A program made the position numbers and the translations under genes. From an uncultured Clostridia bacterium (GTDB taxonomy: Bacteria > Bacillota > Clostridia > Christensenellales > Borkfalkiaceae): a DNA stretch of 39,669 nucleotides. The stretch spans positions 1 through 39,669 of the forward strand of contig CANQOY010000011.1 of assembly GCA_947625605.1 (NCBI GenBank), written 5' to 3'. Below the pieces are notes generated by a model. The model did no database searches, was not told the DNA's origin, and saw only the letters and a list, made by a program, of their open reading frames with translations. Below are positions 23,557 to 29,877 of the stretch, one piece after another. The first letter of the stretch is position 1, and each line of letters starts with the position of its first letter.

Positions 23557-24410
23557 TGCTTTTCCTCCTTTTGAGATTCGACCGCGGGCGAGGGCCCGTC
23601 AGATCCTTCGTTTGCGGGGACGGCATTCGGCGCTTCCCCATCCGTTTGTGCGGGGGCAGTCTCGGACATGCCCCCCTCCGATTCGCTCTGATGCTGTTCC
23701 AGCTCGGCGAGCCGTTTGCGGAGCAGATCGAGTTCTTCGCTCGCTTTCGCCTCGCGCGCTTCCGCTCTTTTGCGCTTTTCCGCGCCGAACACGGCGATGA
23801 TGCGGGCGATCTGAAAAATGATGATGATCGCGGCGGGGACGATGACGACGAGCGCGATCCCGACCGGCTGCTGCAAAATGTAGACGATGTTGCCGAGGAC
23901 GGAGCTCGTGTAGACGACCTTGCCGAGGACGTAATTCGCGCTCCGCTCGTCGGCGGTGTAGATGACCTGCTCCCCCTCGTTCTCGGTGCGGTTGTCGCCG
24001 CGCAGGGTGATCATGTAGCCCTCCGTGAGCCTTTCGATCGCGATGATGCGGTGGGTGATCGTCTCCTGCCGCCCTGCGACGACATAGCGGAAAGTCAGAA
24101 CGTCGCCCGCGGCGAGTTCGGCGTACCATCCCTCGGGGTCCTTCTCGGAGACGCGCTCGGTGACGGTGAGGCTCTTCACGGGGATGGACTTGATCTTGTA
24201 TGCGGAGACGTCCGTCATCTCGCTCTTTTCCATCGAGGGCGAGAGCACGACGCGCAGTTCGTACCCGAATAGGTTGACCGCGCCGTCCTCGCTCCGCTTC
24301 GAGCTGATGGAGAAGATGACGGCGACGAGACACAGCCCGAAAAAGAGGTACATAAGGACGGTCCCGACGATGCCGAGCGCTCTTTTGGTCTTTCCGGAAA
24401 GGTGCTTCAT
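23553..24410 (-). CDS. sipW: SipW-like type I signal peptidase (S26B) with long C-terminal tail
   Basis: 285 aa. S26B peptidases use a Ser-His pair instead of Ser-Lys. Here these are S59 in LSPSM and H120 in ITHRI, with D139 in LRGDNRTE. Membrane helices are at about 11-35 and 183-208. The usual SipW ends soon after the second helix. This one continues with a charged coiled coil (EKRKRAEAREAKASEELDLLRKR and on, about 211-240) and an acidic Ser/Pro/Glu tail to residue 285, on the cytoplasmic side. It is predicted to cleave the TasA-like proteins encoded next to it. AAGGA lies 9 nt before ATG 24410, 4 nt after the upstream gene. Confidence 0.92.
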   Translation of the reverse strand: MKHLSGKTKRALGIVGTVLMYLFFGLCLVAVIFSISSKRSEDGAVNLFGYELRVVLSPSMEKSEMTDVSAYKIKSIPVKSLTVTERVSEKDPEGWYAELAAGDVLTFRYVVAGRQETITHRIIAIERLTEGYMITLRGDNRTENEGEQVIYTADERSANYVLGKVVYTSSVLGNIVYILQQPVGIALVVIVPAAIIIIFQIARIIAVFGAEKRKRAEAREAKASEELDLLRKRLAELEQHQSESEGGMSETAPAQTDGEAPNAVPANEGSDGPSPAVESQKEEKQ

Positions 24411-24414
24411 CTCG

Positions 24415-24903
24415 TCACATCCTTTGGGCGGAGAGGACGAGCAGGAAGTCCGCCGTTTTCCCCTGCGCCTCATTCCCGACCGTGACGGGCATCTCGTACC
24501 GCACGGTAAATTCCGCGGTCGCACCGTCCTGAATGGCGACGTCGAACCCGAGAGACACGCCGCCGAACAGATCCGCGAGCGCGACCTGTTTGCGCACTTC
24601 CCCGCAGCCGATCTCGACCGTGAGATAGTTTTGGAGCTCGCTCTCCTTCACGCTTCGGCAGGTGAAGGAAATGCGGAACTCTCCGCCCTTTTCGCAGTGA
24701 ACGACGACGGTGTACTCGCGCACGTCGCCGGGCAGAAAGTTCTCCGCGGAGAACGCAAGCTCCCGCTCGGTGTTCCCCTCGCTTTCGAGTTCCACTTTTC
24801 GGATCATTTCATCGTTTGCGTGAAAGAGCGCGATCAGGATGCCCGCGCCGCAGGCGATCAAAACGAGCACGATGACGATGAAGATAAGATAGACCTTTTT
24901 CAT
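24415..24903 (-). CDS. TasA-like membrane protein, first gene of the sipW operon
   Basis: 162 aa. GGAGG precedes ATG 24903. An N-terminal hydrophobic helix (VYLIFIVIVLVLIACGAGILIALF) is followed by a single extracytoplasmic beta-rich domain: NFLPGDVREYTVVV, FRISFTCRSV and TAEFTVRYEMPVTVG. The PGD/E-x-T-V phrase and strand order resemble TasA/TapA-fold domains, but identity is too low to name it. The LIAC within the helix is lipobox-like but sits in a continuing hydrophobic run, so an uncleaved anchor is more likely. Its position suggests a fibre base or accessory, as TapA is for TasA. That is inference. Confidence 0.75.
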   Translation of the reverse strand: MKKVYLIFIVIVLVLIACGAGILIALFHANDEMIRKVELESEGNTERELAFSAENFLPGDVREYTVVVHCEKGGEFRISFTCRSVKESELQNYLTVEIGCGEVRKQVALADLFGGVSLGFDVAIQDGATAEFTVRYEMPVTVGNEAQGKTADFLLVLSAQRM

Positions 24904-25005
24904 TCCTTCCCTCCGCCAGAATGCTATGCATAAATCTCGCAAGACTTGTCTAAAAAATGTAGAAATTGACTAACTCCAAAAAATCTTCCATTTTAAGACG
25001 ATACC

Positions 25006-25034
25006 ATTATATAGCCTTTTGCATTTTCTGTCAA
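25006..25034 (-). promoter_or_regulatory. Consensus promoter of the sipW operon
   Basis: Minus strand TTGACA (25029-25034), 17-bp spacer, TATAAT (25006-25011). The predicted leader is about 97 nt and AT-rich. Just upstream of the -35 is a small dyad AAAAGT, 2 nt, ACTTTT (25050-25063). The recombinase gene is divergent from here. Confidence 0.88.
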
Positions 25035-25149
25035 GAAATGGTGTTGGGAAAAGTCTACTTTTTTTATATTTTCATTGAAAATTCCGAATGCCCGAGCCCC
25101 TTCCGGGAGAGACAAAATAACGAGATCTGAACCCCCCTTCGCCTCGGAC

Positions 25150-25191
25150 ATGATATCCTTATCCTACATAACACATTCAAGGAGATATCAT
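25150..25191 (+). promoter_or_regulatory. Inverted repeat covering the recombinase ribosome binding site
   Basis: ATGATATC (25150-25157) pairs with GATATCAT (25184-25191), and CCTT beside the left arm pairs with AAGG of the Shine-Dalgarno. In RNA the hairpin would hide the ribosome binding site; in DNA it could be a recombinase binding site. No clear -35/-10 was seen upstream. Confidence 0.5.
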
Positions 25192-25812
25192 ATGAGAACT
25201 TATGGCTATGCCCGCGTTTCGGCGCAGGACCAGAACGTCGCGCGCCAGCTCGACGCCTTTCAGGCATTCGGGATCGAGGCCGCATGTATCTTTGTGGATC
25301 GCCGCAGCGGTAAAGATTTTGAACGAGAAAATTACAAAAAATTGATAAAGCGGCTGCGGCGGAACGACACGCTCGTCATCAAGTCCATCGACCGCCTCGG
25401 CAGGGATTACAGCGCGATCATCTACGAATGGAACAAAATCACCAACGAGATCGGGGCGGACATCGTCGTGCTCGACATGCCCCTCCTCGACACGCGCTCG
25501 CGCCCCGACAACCTCGTGGGGAAGTTCATCTCGGATATCGTCTTGCAGATCCTCTCCTTCGTCGCCGAGAACGAGCGCATCAACATCCGCCAGCGCCAGC
25601 AGGAGGGCATTGCCTCCGCCAAACTGCGCGGCGTCAAATTCGGGCGGCCCGTGACCTCCTACTCAGACGACTTCATCTCCGTCTGCCAGAGCTACTTCGA
25701 CCGGAAGATCACGCTCGACGAGGCCCTGATCCGCCTGAGGATCAAGCGCTGCAACTTCTACTATCACGCGCACCGCCTGCAAATGATGGGGTATCTTCCG
25801 CTCTGCAAATAG
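25192..25812 (+). CDS. Serine recombinase (resolvase/invertase family)
   Basis: 206 aa. The catalytic domain starts YGYARVSAQDQN, with the nucleophilic Ser at residue 9, and continues with the LVIKSIDRLGRD motif (Arg residues at about 67 and 70) and the ENERINIRQRQQEGI arm helix. The C-terminal HTH is short (LDEALIRLRIKRCNFYYHAHRL). Length and layout fit resolvases and DNA invertases, not the large integrases. AAGGAG gives ATG 25192. It has no transposase beside it. It is divergent from the sipW operon, and inverted 117-bp repeats lie on either side (22265 and 29603). What it recombines is unknown. Confidence 0.92.
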   Translation: MRTYGYARVSAQDQNVARQLDAFQAFGIEAACIFVDRRSGKDFERENYKKLIKRLRRNDTLVIKSIDRLGRDYSAIIYEWNKITNEIGADIVVLDMPLLDTRSRPDNLVGKFISDIVLQILSFVAENERINIRQRQQEGIASAKLRGVKFGRPVTSYSDDFISVCQSYFDRKITLDEALIRLRIKRCNFYYHAHRLQMMGYLPLCK

Positions 25813-25861
25813 CATGAAAAAAGCCCTCCTATCGAGGGCATGGTATGGGGAAACCACCTCA

Positions 25862-25900
25862 AAATAAAAAATCCCCGCGTTTTGCGCGAGGACCTTTTTT
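25862..25900. terminator. Bidirectional terminator between recombinase and HtrA genes
   Basis: TCCCCGCG (25872-25879) pairs with CGCGAGGA (25885-25892) with one mismatch. There is a T-run on the plus strand and an A-run giving Ts on the minus strand. A smaller hairpin, GCCCTC/GAGGGC, precedes it at 25827-25843. Confidence 0.75.
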
Positions 25901-25916
25901 AAGCGGAAAGCGCTTC

Positions 25917-27281
25917 TTATTGGATCGGGATGAACTCCGCGTCGCTCCCGAAGGAGAGGGTGATCTCCACCGTCTTTCCGCCGCGGGAAAGCGTCAGCAC
26001 CGCCGTGTCTCCCCGCCGGATATTGAGGAGGAATACGTCGAACTTCACAAGGCGGGTGAACCAGACCTCGGCCTCGAACGCCGTGCCGCCACCCGAAGCG
26101 AGCCGCGCGGAGATGATCGTGTCGCCGGGGGTGATGCCCGCACGCTCCGCCATGCTGCCCGCGCTCACGCCCGTGATGACGATCTTCTCCTCTGTCAGCA
26201 TTCTGCCTGCATCTTCGCTGTAATATCCGCGGCTCTCCGAGACCTGCAAATCGATGCCCAGCCGCGCCCGCGCGCCGCAGTGTACGTCCTTCCCCTCGTT
26301 CGCCGCGCACGTATCAATGACGTTCTGTGCCACGGAGAGGGCGAAATTCGCGGGGATGGCATAGCCGAACCCGAGCACGCCGTCCTCTTCGAGGCGGCCG
26401 TTGACGATCCCGATGAGCCTGCCCGAGGCGTTGAAGAGGCCGCCGCCCGAGTTCCCGTGGTTGACGGGGGCGGAGATGCGGATCTCGGGGAGCCGGATCT
26501 CGCTCTGTTCATCCGCCGCCTTGAAGCGGACGTACTCGGATTCCACCGAAACGACGCCGTCTACCACGGACATGCCCATGCCCTCGGGGTTCCCGATGGC
26601 ATACACGCGCTCTCCCGCGGCGACGCTTTCGGAATCGCCCGATACGGCTTCCGCGAGCGCGACCGTGCCCCTTGCCGCCTGCAATTCGGGGCAGTTTTCC
26701 ACTTTGAGCACGGCGATGTCATACTCCATCGCGCCGCCCAAAAAGCTCGCCTCGATCCCATCCCCCGTGATCTCCCAGCCGTAGGGGAAGAGGGCGATCT
26801 CGTCGCTGATGTTTGCGATCGTCTCCCGCCCGCTTCCCTTGGGGCTGTAAACGACATGGTAGTTGGTGACGATGAGCGCGTCGCCGCTCTGCGTATCGAG
26901 CGAATACACGATGCCCGCACCGCAGCTGTAAAAGGCCTTTGTGAGCCCGGGATAGAAGGCGGCGCGGACGCTCACGACGGAGCGGAGCGCGGTCTGTACG
27001 GCGGCGCCTTCGTCCTCTTCGATGCCCAGCGCCTGCAAAAATTCAAAGTAATTGCCCGTGAAGCTCCCGTCCTCCTTGGCCTCGTCAAAGAGGCGGCGCA
27101 GATCGGTCGCGGGATTTTCGAGAGACGCGAGGAAGCCGTCGGGGGAGCCCGAAACGCCGTGTTCCTCCGCAACGTCGTGGGGGAAGCGTTCGTCGGACGA
27201 CCAGATGCCGCACGCGGAGAGCGCAAGAAGCGCCGCCGCGACGATGCCGATGATGAGAGCGATGATGCCTTTCTTTTTCAT
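25917..27281 (-). CDS. HtrA/DegP-like S1C serine protease, lipoprotein
   Basis: 454 aa. A lipoprotein signal ends in LSAC-G (lipidated C24). A helical segment (about 45-115) is followed by the trypsin-like domain with the triad H142 (TNYHVV), D188 (YDIAVLKV) and S278 (NHGNSGGGLFN). A C-terminal PDZ domain (about 345-440) is marked by IVITGVSAGSMAERAGITPGD. HtrA proteases with PDZ domains degrade or refold damaged exported proteins; the lipid anchor puts this one on the outer face of the membrane. The N-terminal insert of about 90 aa is longer than usual. Own promoter at 27324-27352; GAGG precedes ATG 27281. Monocistronic. Confidence 0.93.
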   Translation of the reverse strand: MKKKGIIALIIGIVAAALLALSACGIWSSDERFPHDVAEEHGVSGSPDGFLASLENPATDLRRLFDEAKEDGSFTGNYFEFLQALGIEEDEGAAVQTALRSVVSVRAAFYPGLTKAFYSCGAGIVYSLDTQSGDALIVTNYHVVYSPKGSGRETIANISDEIALFPYGWEITGDGIEASFLGGAMEYDIAVLKVENCPELQAARGTVALAEAVSGDSESVAAGERVYAIGNPEGMGMSVVDGVVSVESEYVRFKAADEQSEIRLPEIRISAPVNHGNSGGGLFNASGRLIGIVNGRLEEDGVLGFGYAIPANFALSVAQNVIDTCAANEGKDVHCGARARLGIDLQVSESRGYYSEDAGRMLTEEKIVITGVSAGSMAERAGITPGDTIISARLASGGGTAFEAEVWFTRLVKFDVFLLNIRRGDTAVLTLSRGGKTVEITLSFGSDAEFIPIQ

Positions 27282-27323
27282 GAAAACCTCGATCCTCGCA
27301 TGCGCGAGTAAAATGTTGCCTCT

Positions 27324-27352
27324 ATTATATCAATGTTTTTTTGATTTTACAA
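27324..27352 (-). promoter_or_regulatory. Promoter of the HtrA-like gene
   Basis: Minus strand -35 TTGTAA (27347-27352), 17-bp spacer, -10 TATAAT (27324-27329), leader of about 36 nt. Confidence 0.7.
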
Positions 27353-27396
27353 CAAAAACAGGGGAAAATTTGATGAAAACGTCCGCGCAAGCCGCG

Positions 27397-27428
27397 GCAA
27401 AAGGGGCGGAAGATTGCTCTTCCGCCCC
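27397..27428 (-). terminator. Intrinsic terminator of the rubrerythrin operon
   Basis: A perfect 11-bp stem, GGGGCGGAAGA/TCTTCCGCCCC, with a 4-nt loop and a TTTT tail on the minus strand, 29 nt after the last small gene. Confidence 0.87.
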
Positions 27429-27456
27429 CCTCGCTCTTAGTCGGCCGTGGGTGCGC

Positions 27457-27591
27457 TCAAAGATCGTCTGCGTCCTGCACGGGCTTTTCGTACGCGTTAT
27501 CCGCGCACACGCCCGTATAGCTGCCGAGCGCGTCCTCCCGCGAGCGCATCTCCGCGCCCCGTTTTTTCAGCGATGATTTTCTGCGCGCCAT
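27457..27591 (-). CDS. 44-aa small protein with GSYTG and acidic QDADDL tail
   Basis: The start codon follows the upstream stop codon without a gap (TAA then ATG). AAGGA lies about 10 nt upstream, inside the 41-aa gene. The product has a basic N-terminus (MARRKSSLKKRG), a central LGSYTGV and the acidic end PVQDADDL. I recall similar tiny proteins with GSYTG...PVQDADDL from anaerobic Clostridia, function unknown. A terminator follows, making it the third gene of the rubrerythrin operon. Not recognised further. Confidence 0.72.
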   Translation of the reverse strand: MARRKSSLKKRGAEMRSREDALGSYTGVCADNAYEKPVQDADDL

Positions 27592-27717
27592 TTAGCCGCA
27601 GTCCTTCGAAGAACGCTTGTTGTTCGTCTTCGAATTCTTGACGTTTTTCGTGCTCTGATTGCTGTTTTCGTTCTGTTCGTTCCGGGCACGGTTCGTCTGA
27701 TTGCTTGTCTTTTTCAT
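27592..27717 (-). CDS. 41-aa small basic Asn/Lys-rich protein
   Basis: The ATG overlaps the rubrerythrin stop codon (ATGA), and AAGGAGA lies 4 nt upstream, so it is translationally coupled to rubrerythrin. The product is rich in Asn, Lys, Ser and Gln (NQTNRARNEQNENSNQ), ends KDCG, and has no hydrophobic segment. Composition recalls small acid-soluble spore proteins, but no diagnostic motif is present, so I do not name it. Confidence 0.7.
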   Translation of the reverse strand: MKKTSNQTNRARNEQNENSNQSTKNVKNSKTNNKRSSKDCG

Positions 27718-28310
27718 AAATTCTCCTTCTTGAAGGGAAGGTGCAGCTCCACTTCACCCTGCGACGCACCGCACAGTGGGCATATGTTCCACGCCTCTTT
27801 GGAGGTGTGCATATACCCGCACTCGCTGCATATCCACAGCATCGGGCGTTCCGCCTTATAGAGGGAGCCGTCCTTGAACGCCTCGTAGAGATACTCGAAG
27901 ATGATCCGATGGTTGGCCTCCACCTTCGCGATCTGTTCGAATTTGAGCGCGATTTGCCCAAACCCCTCCTCTCTTGCAATCGCCGCAAACCCGGGATACA
28001 GGTTCTCCGCTTCGTCCTGTTCGTCGATTGCCGCAAAACGCAGGCTCTCCTCAACCGTGCCGCCATGGAACGGGTAGTTCGCGTTGATGTTGACGTCCTC
28101 GCGGCTCCCCGCATTTTGAAGCATCGTCTCGAAGAATACCCTCGCATGATTGGTCTCGTTCTTTGCGATCGTGCGGATGGTATCCGCCAAAACCTCGTAG
28201 CCCTGCTTCATGGCTGCCCTTACAATGAGTTGGTACCGCATTCCCGCCTGACATTCCCCCGCAAATCCTCTCGCGAGGTTATGATAGGTCTGCGTCTTGG
28301 TGAAATCCAT
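27714..28310 (-). CDS. Rubrerythrin
   Basis: 198 aa. A non-haem di-iron peroxidase that reduces hydrogen peroxide in anaerobes. The N-terminal ferritin-like four-helix domain carries the ligands E19 (GECQAG), E52 and H55 (ETNHARV), a Glu in DEQDEAE, and E131/H134 (EANH). The C-terminal rubredoxin domain has C161, C164, C177 and C180 (CSECG...CPLCG). GGGAGG precedes ATG 28310. No convincing PerR-type box or promoter was found upstream. It heads an operon with two tiny genes. Confidence 0.96.
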   Translation of the reverse strand: MDFTKTQTYHNLARGFAGECQAGMRYQLIVRAAMKQGYEVLADTIRTIAKNETNHARVFFETMLQNAGSREDVNINANYPFHGGTVEESLRFAAIDEQDEAENLYPGFAAIAREEGFGQIALKFEQIAKVEANHRIIFEYLYEAFKDGSLYKAERPMLWICSECGYMHTSKEAWNICPLCGASQGEVELHLPFKKENL

Positions 28311-28433
28311 TTGTGCTTCCTCCCTTCATCCCTATTGTGGGCGGAAAACGCGGCCGATATACAGGAAATTTCTGTCTTGCGGGCGTGCGCCGCGGATCGC
28401 TCTGCGCAGGAGGGCGCAGGCAAAAACCAAGGC

Positions 28434-28463
28434 TTGACAGACCCCGCCGCCGCGTGGTATAAT
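28434..28463 (+). promoter_or_regulatory. Promoter of the 335-aa membrane protein gene
   Basis: TTGACA (28434-28439), 18-bp spacer, TATAAT (28458-28463), leader of about 24 nt containing AAGGAGG. Confidence 0.87.
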
Positions 28464-28493
28464 GGCGCCGAAGAAACGCCGTAAGGAGGCAAC

Positions 28494-29501
28494 ATGAAAT
28501 CTCGCCGCGCCATCGTGACCCTGTCCGTCTTTGCGCTGTTCTTTGTTGCGGTCTTTGTATTTTTGAACGTATGGTGGTTTGCAAAACGCTTTCCCGAATT
28601 TGAAAACGCCGCAGAGGCGGGCATGCGCATCCCCGGGCTCGAAGACGGCGTCTCCCCGCAGGGGCTGTGCACCCTTCCGGAAAACGACAAGGGGTACGAT
28701 TTCGCCATGAGCGGCTACATCGAGGGCAAGCCCTCCCGCGTGTATCTCATCGCGGACGACCCCGTCGCCGACCTGAAATCGGCGGAGCGCTATGTCACTT
28801 TCACACTGAACGGAGCGCCCGTCAAAAGCCATTTCGGGGGCATCGCCTGCGCGGGGAACTACGTCTATATCGCCAGCGAAGAGGAGATCCTCGTCGCCCG
28901 TCTCGACGCCCTTATCGCGGCAGACCATGCGGAAGCGGTGGCACTCGCCGGCAGCCTGAAAACGGGCTTTTCGGAAAACGCCACCTGCTGCGTGTACGGC
29001 AGCATGCTCGTCGTGGCCGAATTTTACCATGCGGGCGCGTACGAAACGCATCCCTCCCATCACTTGGAATATGAGGGTACAATGCGCCACACGCTCGCGT
29101 ACGCATACCCGCTCGACGCAAATGCGAAGTATGGGATCGCGGACATGGTGCCCTCTTATGTGCTCTCCATGCCCGATGAAGTGCAGGGCATGGAGATGAC
29201 GGACGAATATTTTTATCTCTCCGCCTCCTACGGACTGCCCGACTCGCGCCTCATGGTCACGGAAAATGTGTTCGGTAAGACGCCCGACGGGACGTTCTCT
29301 GTCGGGGAAGAGGACGTCCCCCTCTACTACGTCGGGACGCCCTTGAAAACGATGAAAATGCCCTGCATGAGCGAGGAGATCTGCCTGAAAAACGGCGACC
29401 TGTACGTCCTCTTCGAATCGCTGAGCAAGAAGTACCGTGTCTTTGTCCGCACGCGCATCGGGAGCGTGATGCGCGTCCCCCTCTCCGCGCTGCACGGGTG
29501 A
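28494..29501 (+). CDS. Membrane-anchored protein of unknown function
   Basis: 335 aa. The N-terminal helix IVTLSVFALFFVAVFVFLNVWWF (about 8-30) is uncleaved in appearance; the rest lies outside. The extracellular part has blade-like strands (YVYIASEEEILVARLD, SMLVVAEFYHAG, EYFYLSASYGLPDSRLMV, GDLYVLFESLSKKYRVF), suggesting a beta-propeller-like fold. No catalytic motif is recognised. AAGGAGG precedes ATG 28494; own promoter and terminator. Related proteins appear as hypothetical proteins in Clostridia as far as I can recall. Confidence 0.8.
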   Translation: MKSRRAIVTLSVFALFFVAVFVFLNVWWFAKRFPEFENAAEAGMRIPGLEDGVSPQGLCTLPENDKGYDFAMSGYIEGKPSRVYLIADDPVADLKSAERYVTFTLNGAPVKSHFGGIACAGNYVYIASEEEILVARLDALIAADHAEAVALAGSLKTGFSENATCCVYGSMLVVAEFYHAGAYETHPSHHLEYEGTMRHTLAYAYPLDANAKYGIADMVPSYVLSMPDEVQGMEMTDEYFYLSASYGLPDSRLMVTENVFGKTPDGTFSVGEEDVPLYYVGTPLKTMKMPCMSEEICLKNGDLYVLFESLSKKYRVFVRTRIGSVMRVPLSALHG

Positions 29502-29527
29502 ATCGTTTCAGGTTTGGCTCGGATGCA

Positions 29528-29566
29528 GTCCGCCCGCCGAAGAGACCTCGGCGGGCGGACTTTTTG
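29528..29566 (+). terminator. Intrinsic terminator after the 335-aa gene
   Basis: A perfect 13-bp stem, GTCCGCCCGCCGA/TCGGCGGGCGGAC, with a 7-nt loop and TTTTT. Confidence 0.93.
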
Positions 29567-29602
29567 TCTTAAAGAAAACCGCGCGATCGGCGCGTGGTTC
29601 AC

Positions 29603-29719
29603 TTGGCGCCCCCTTGAGGGTAGAGTGGTGCGATTCTACTCAACAGTGCAGTGCACTGTGAGTTGCACCGCGACAGGAGGCGTGGCCTCGCCGACGGCGT
29701 TGCGGCGGTCCCTGCCGCC
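29603..29719 (+). repeat. 117-bp dispersed repeat, copy 2 (inverted relative to copy 1)
   Basis: Matches the reverse complement of 22265-22381 at 111 of 117 positions. The flanks continue with element-like sequence (GGGGGTGTCATTC at 29746) but diverge from copy 1. No gene lies in 29567-29877. Confidence 0.88.
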
Positions 29720-29804
29720 GTAATCGAGCTCCGCCGCAGGCGGTAAGGGGGTGTCATTCGAATTAAGAACGCCACCCCTTCCGTCACTCGCGCTGCTCGT
29801 GCCA

Positions 29805-29824
29805 CCCACCCCTCGAGGGGTGGG
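29805..29824. repeat. 20-bp perfect palindrome
   Basis: CCCACCCCTCGAGGGGTGGG, about 55 nt after the ClC stop on the minus strand. There is no T-run, so it is not a classical terminator. It may be the end of the repeat block. Confidence 0.6.
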
Positions 29825-29877
29825 CAAGGGGACTCCGTTCAGTGGTAGCAAAGTCTGATAATCCTCACGCCCGCCGA

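Noticed and set aside
25827-25843. A separate terminator or small RNA after the recombinase
   Set aside because: The GCCCTC/GAGGGC hairpin lacks a T-run; the stronger terminator at 25862-25900 explains the 3' end.
27497-28147. A 216-codon open frame overlapping rubrerythrin on the same strand
   Set aside because: It is out of frame with a clear rubrerythrin and with two small coupled genes; its product is Arg/Ser-rich shadow sequence.
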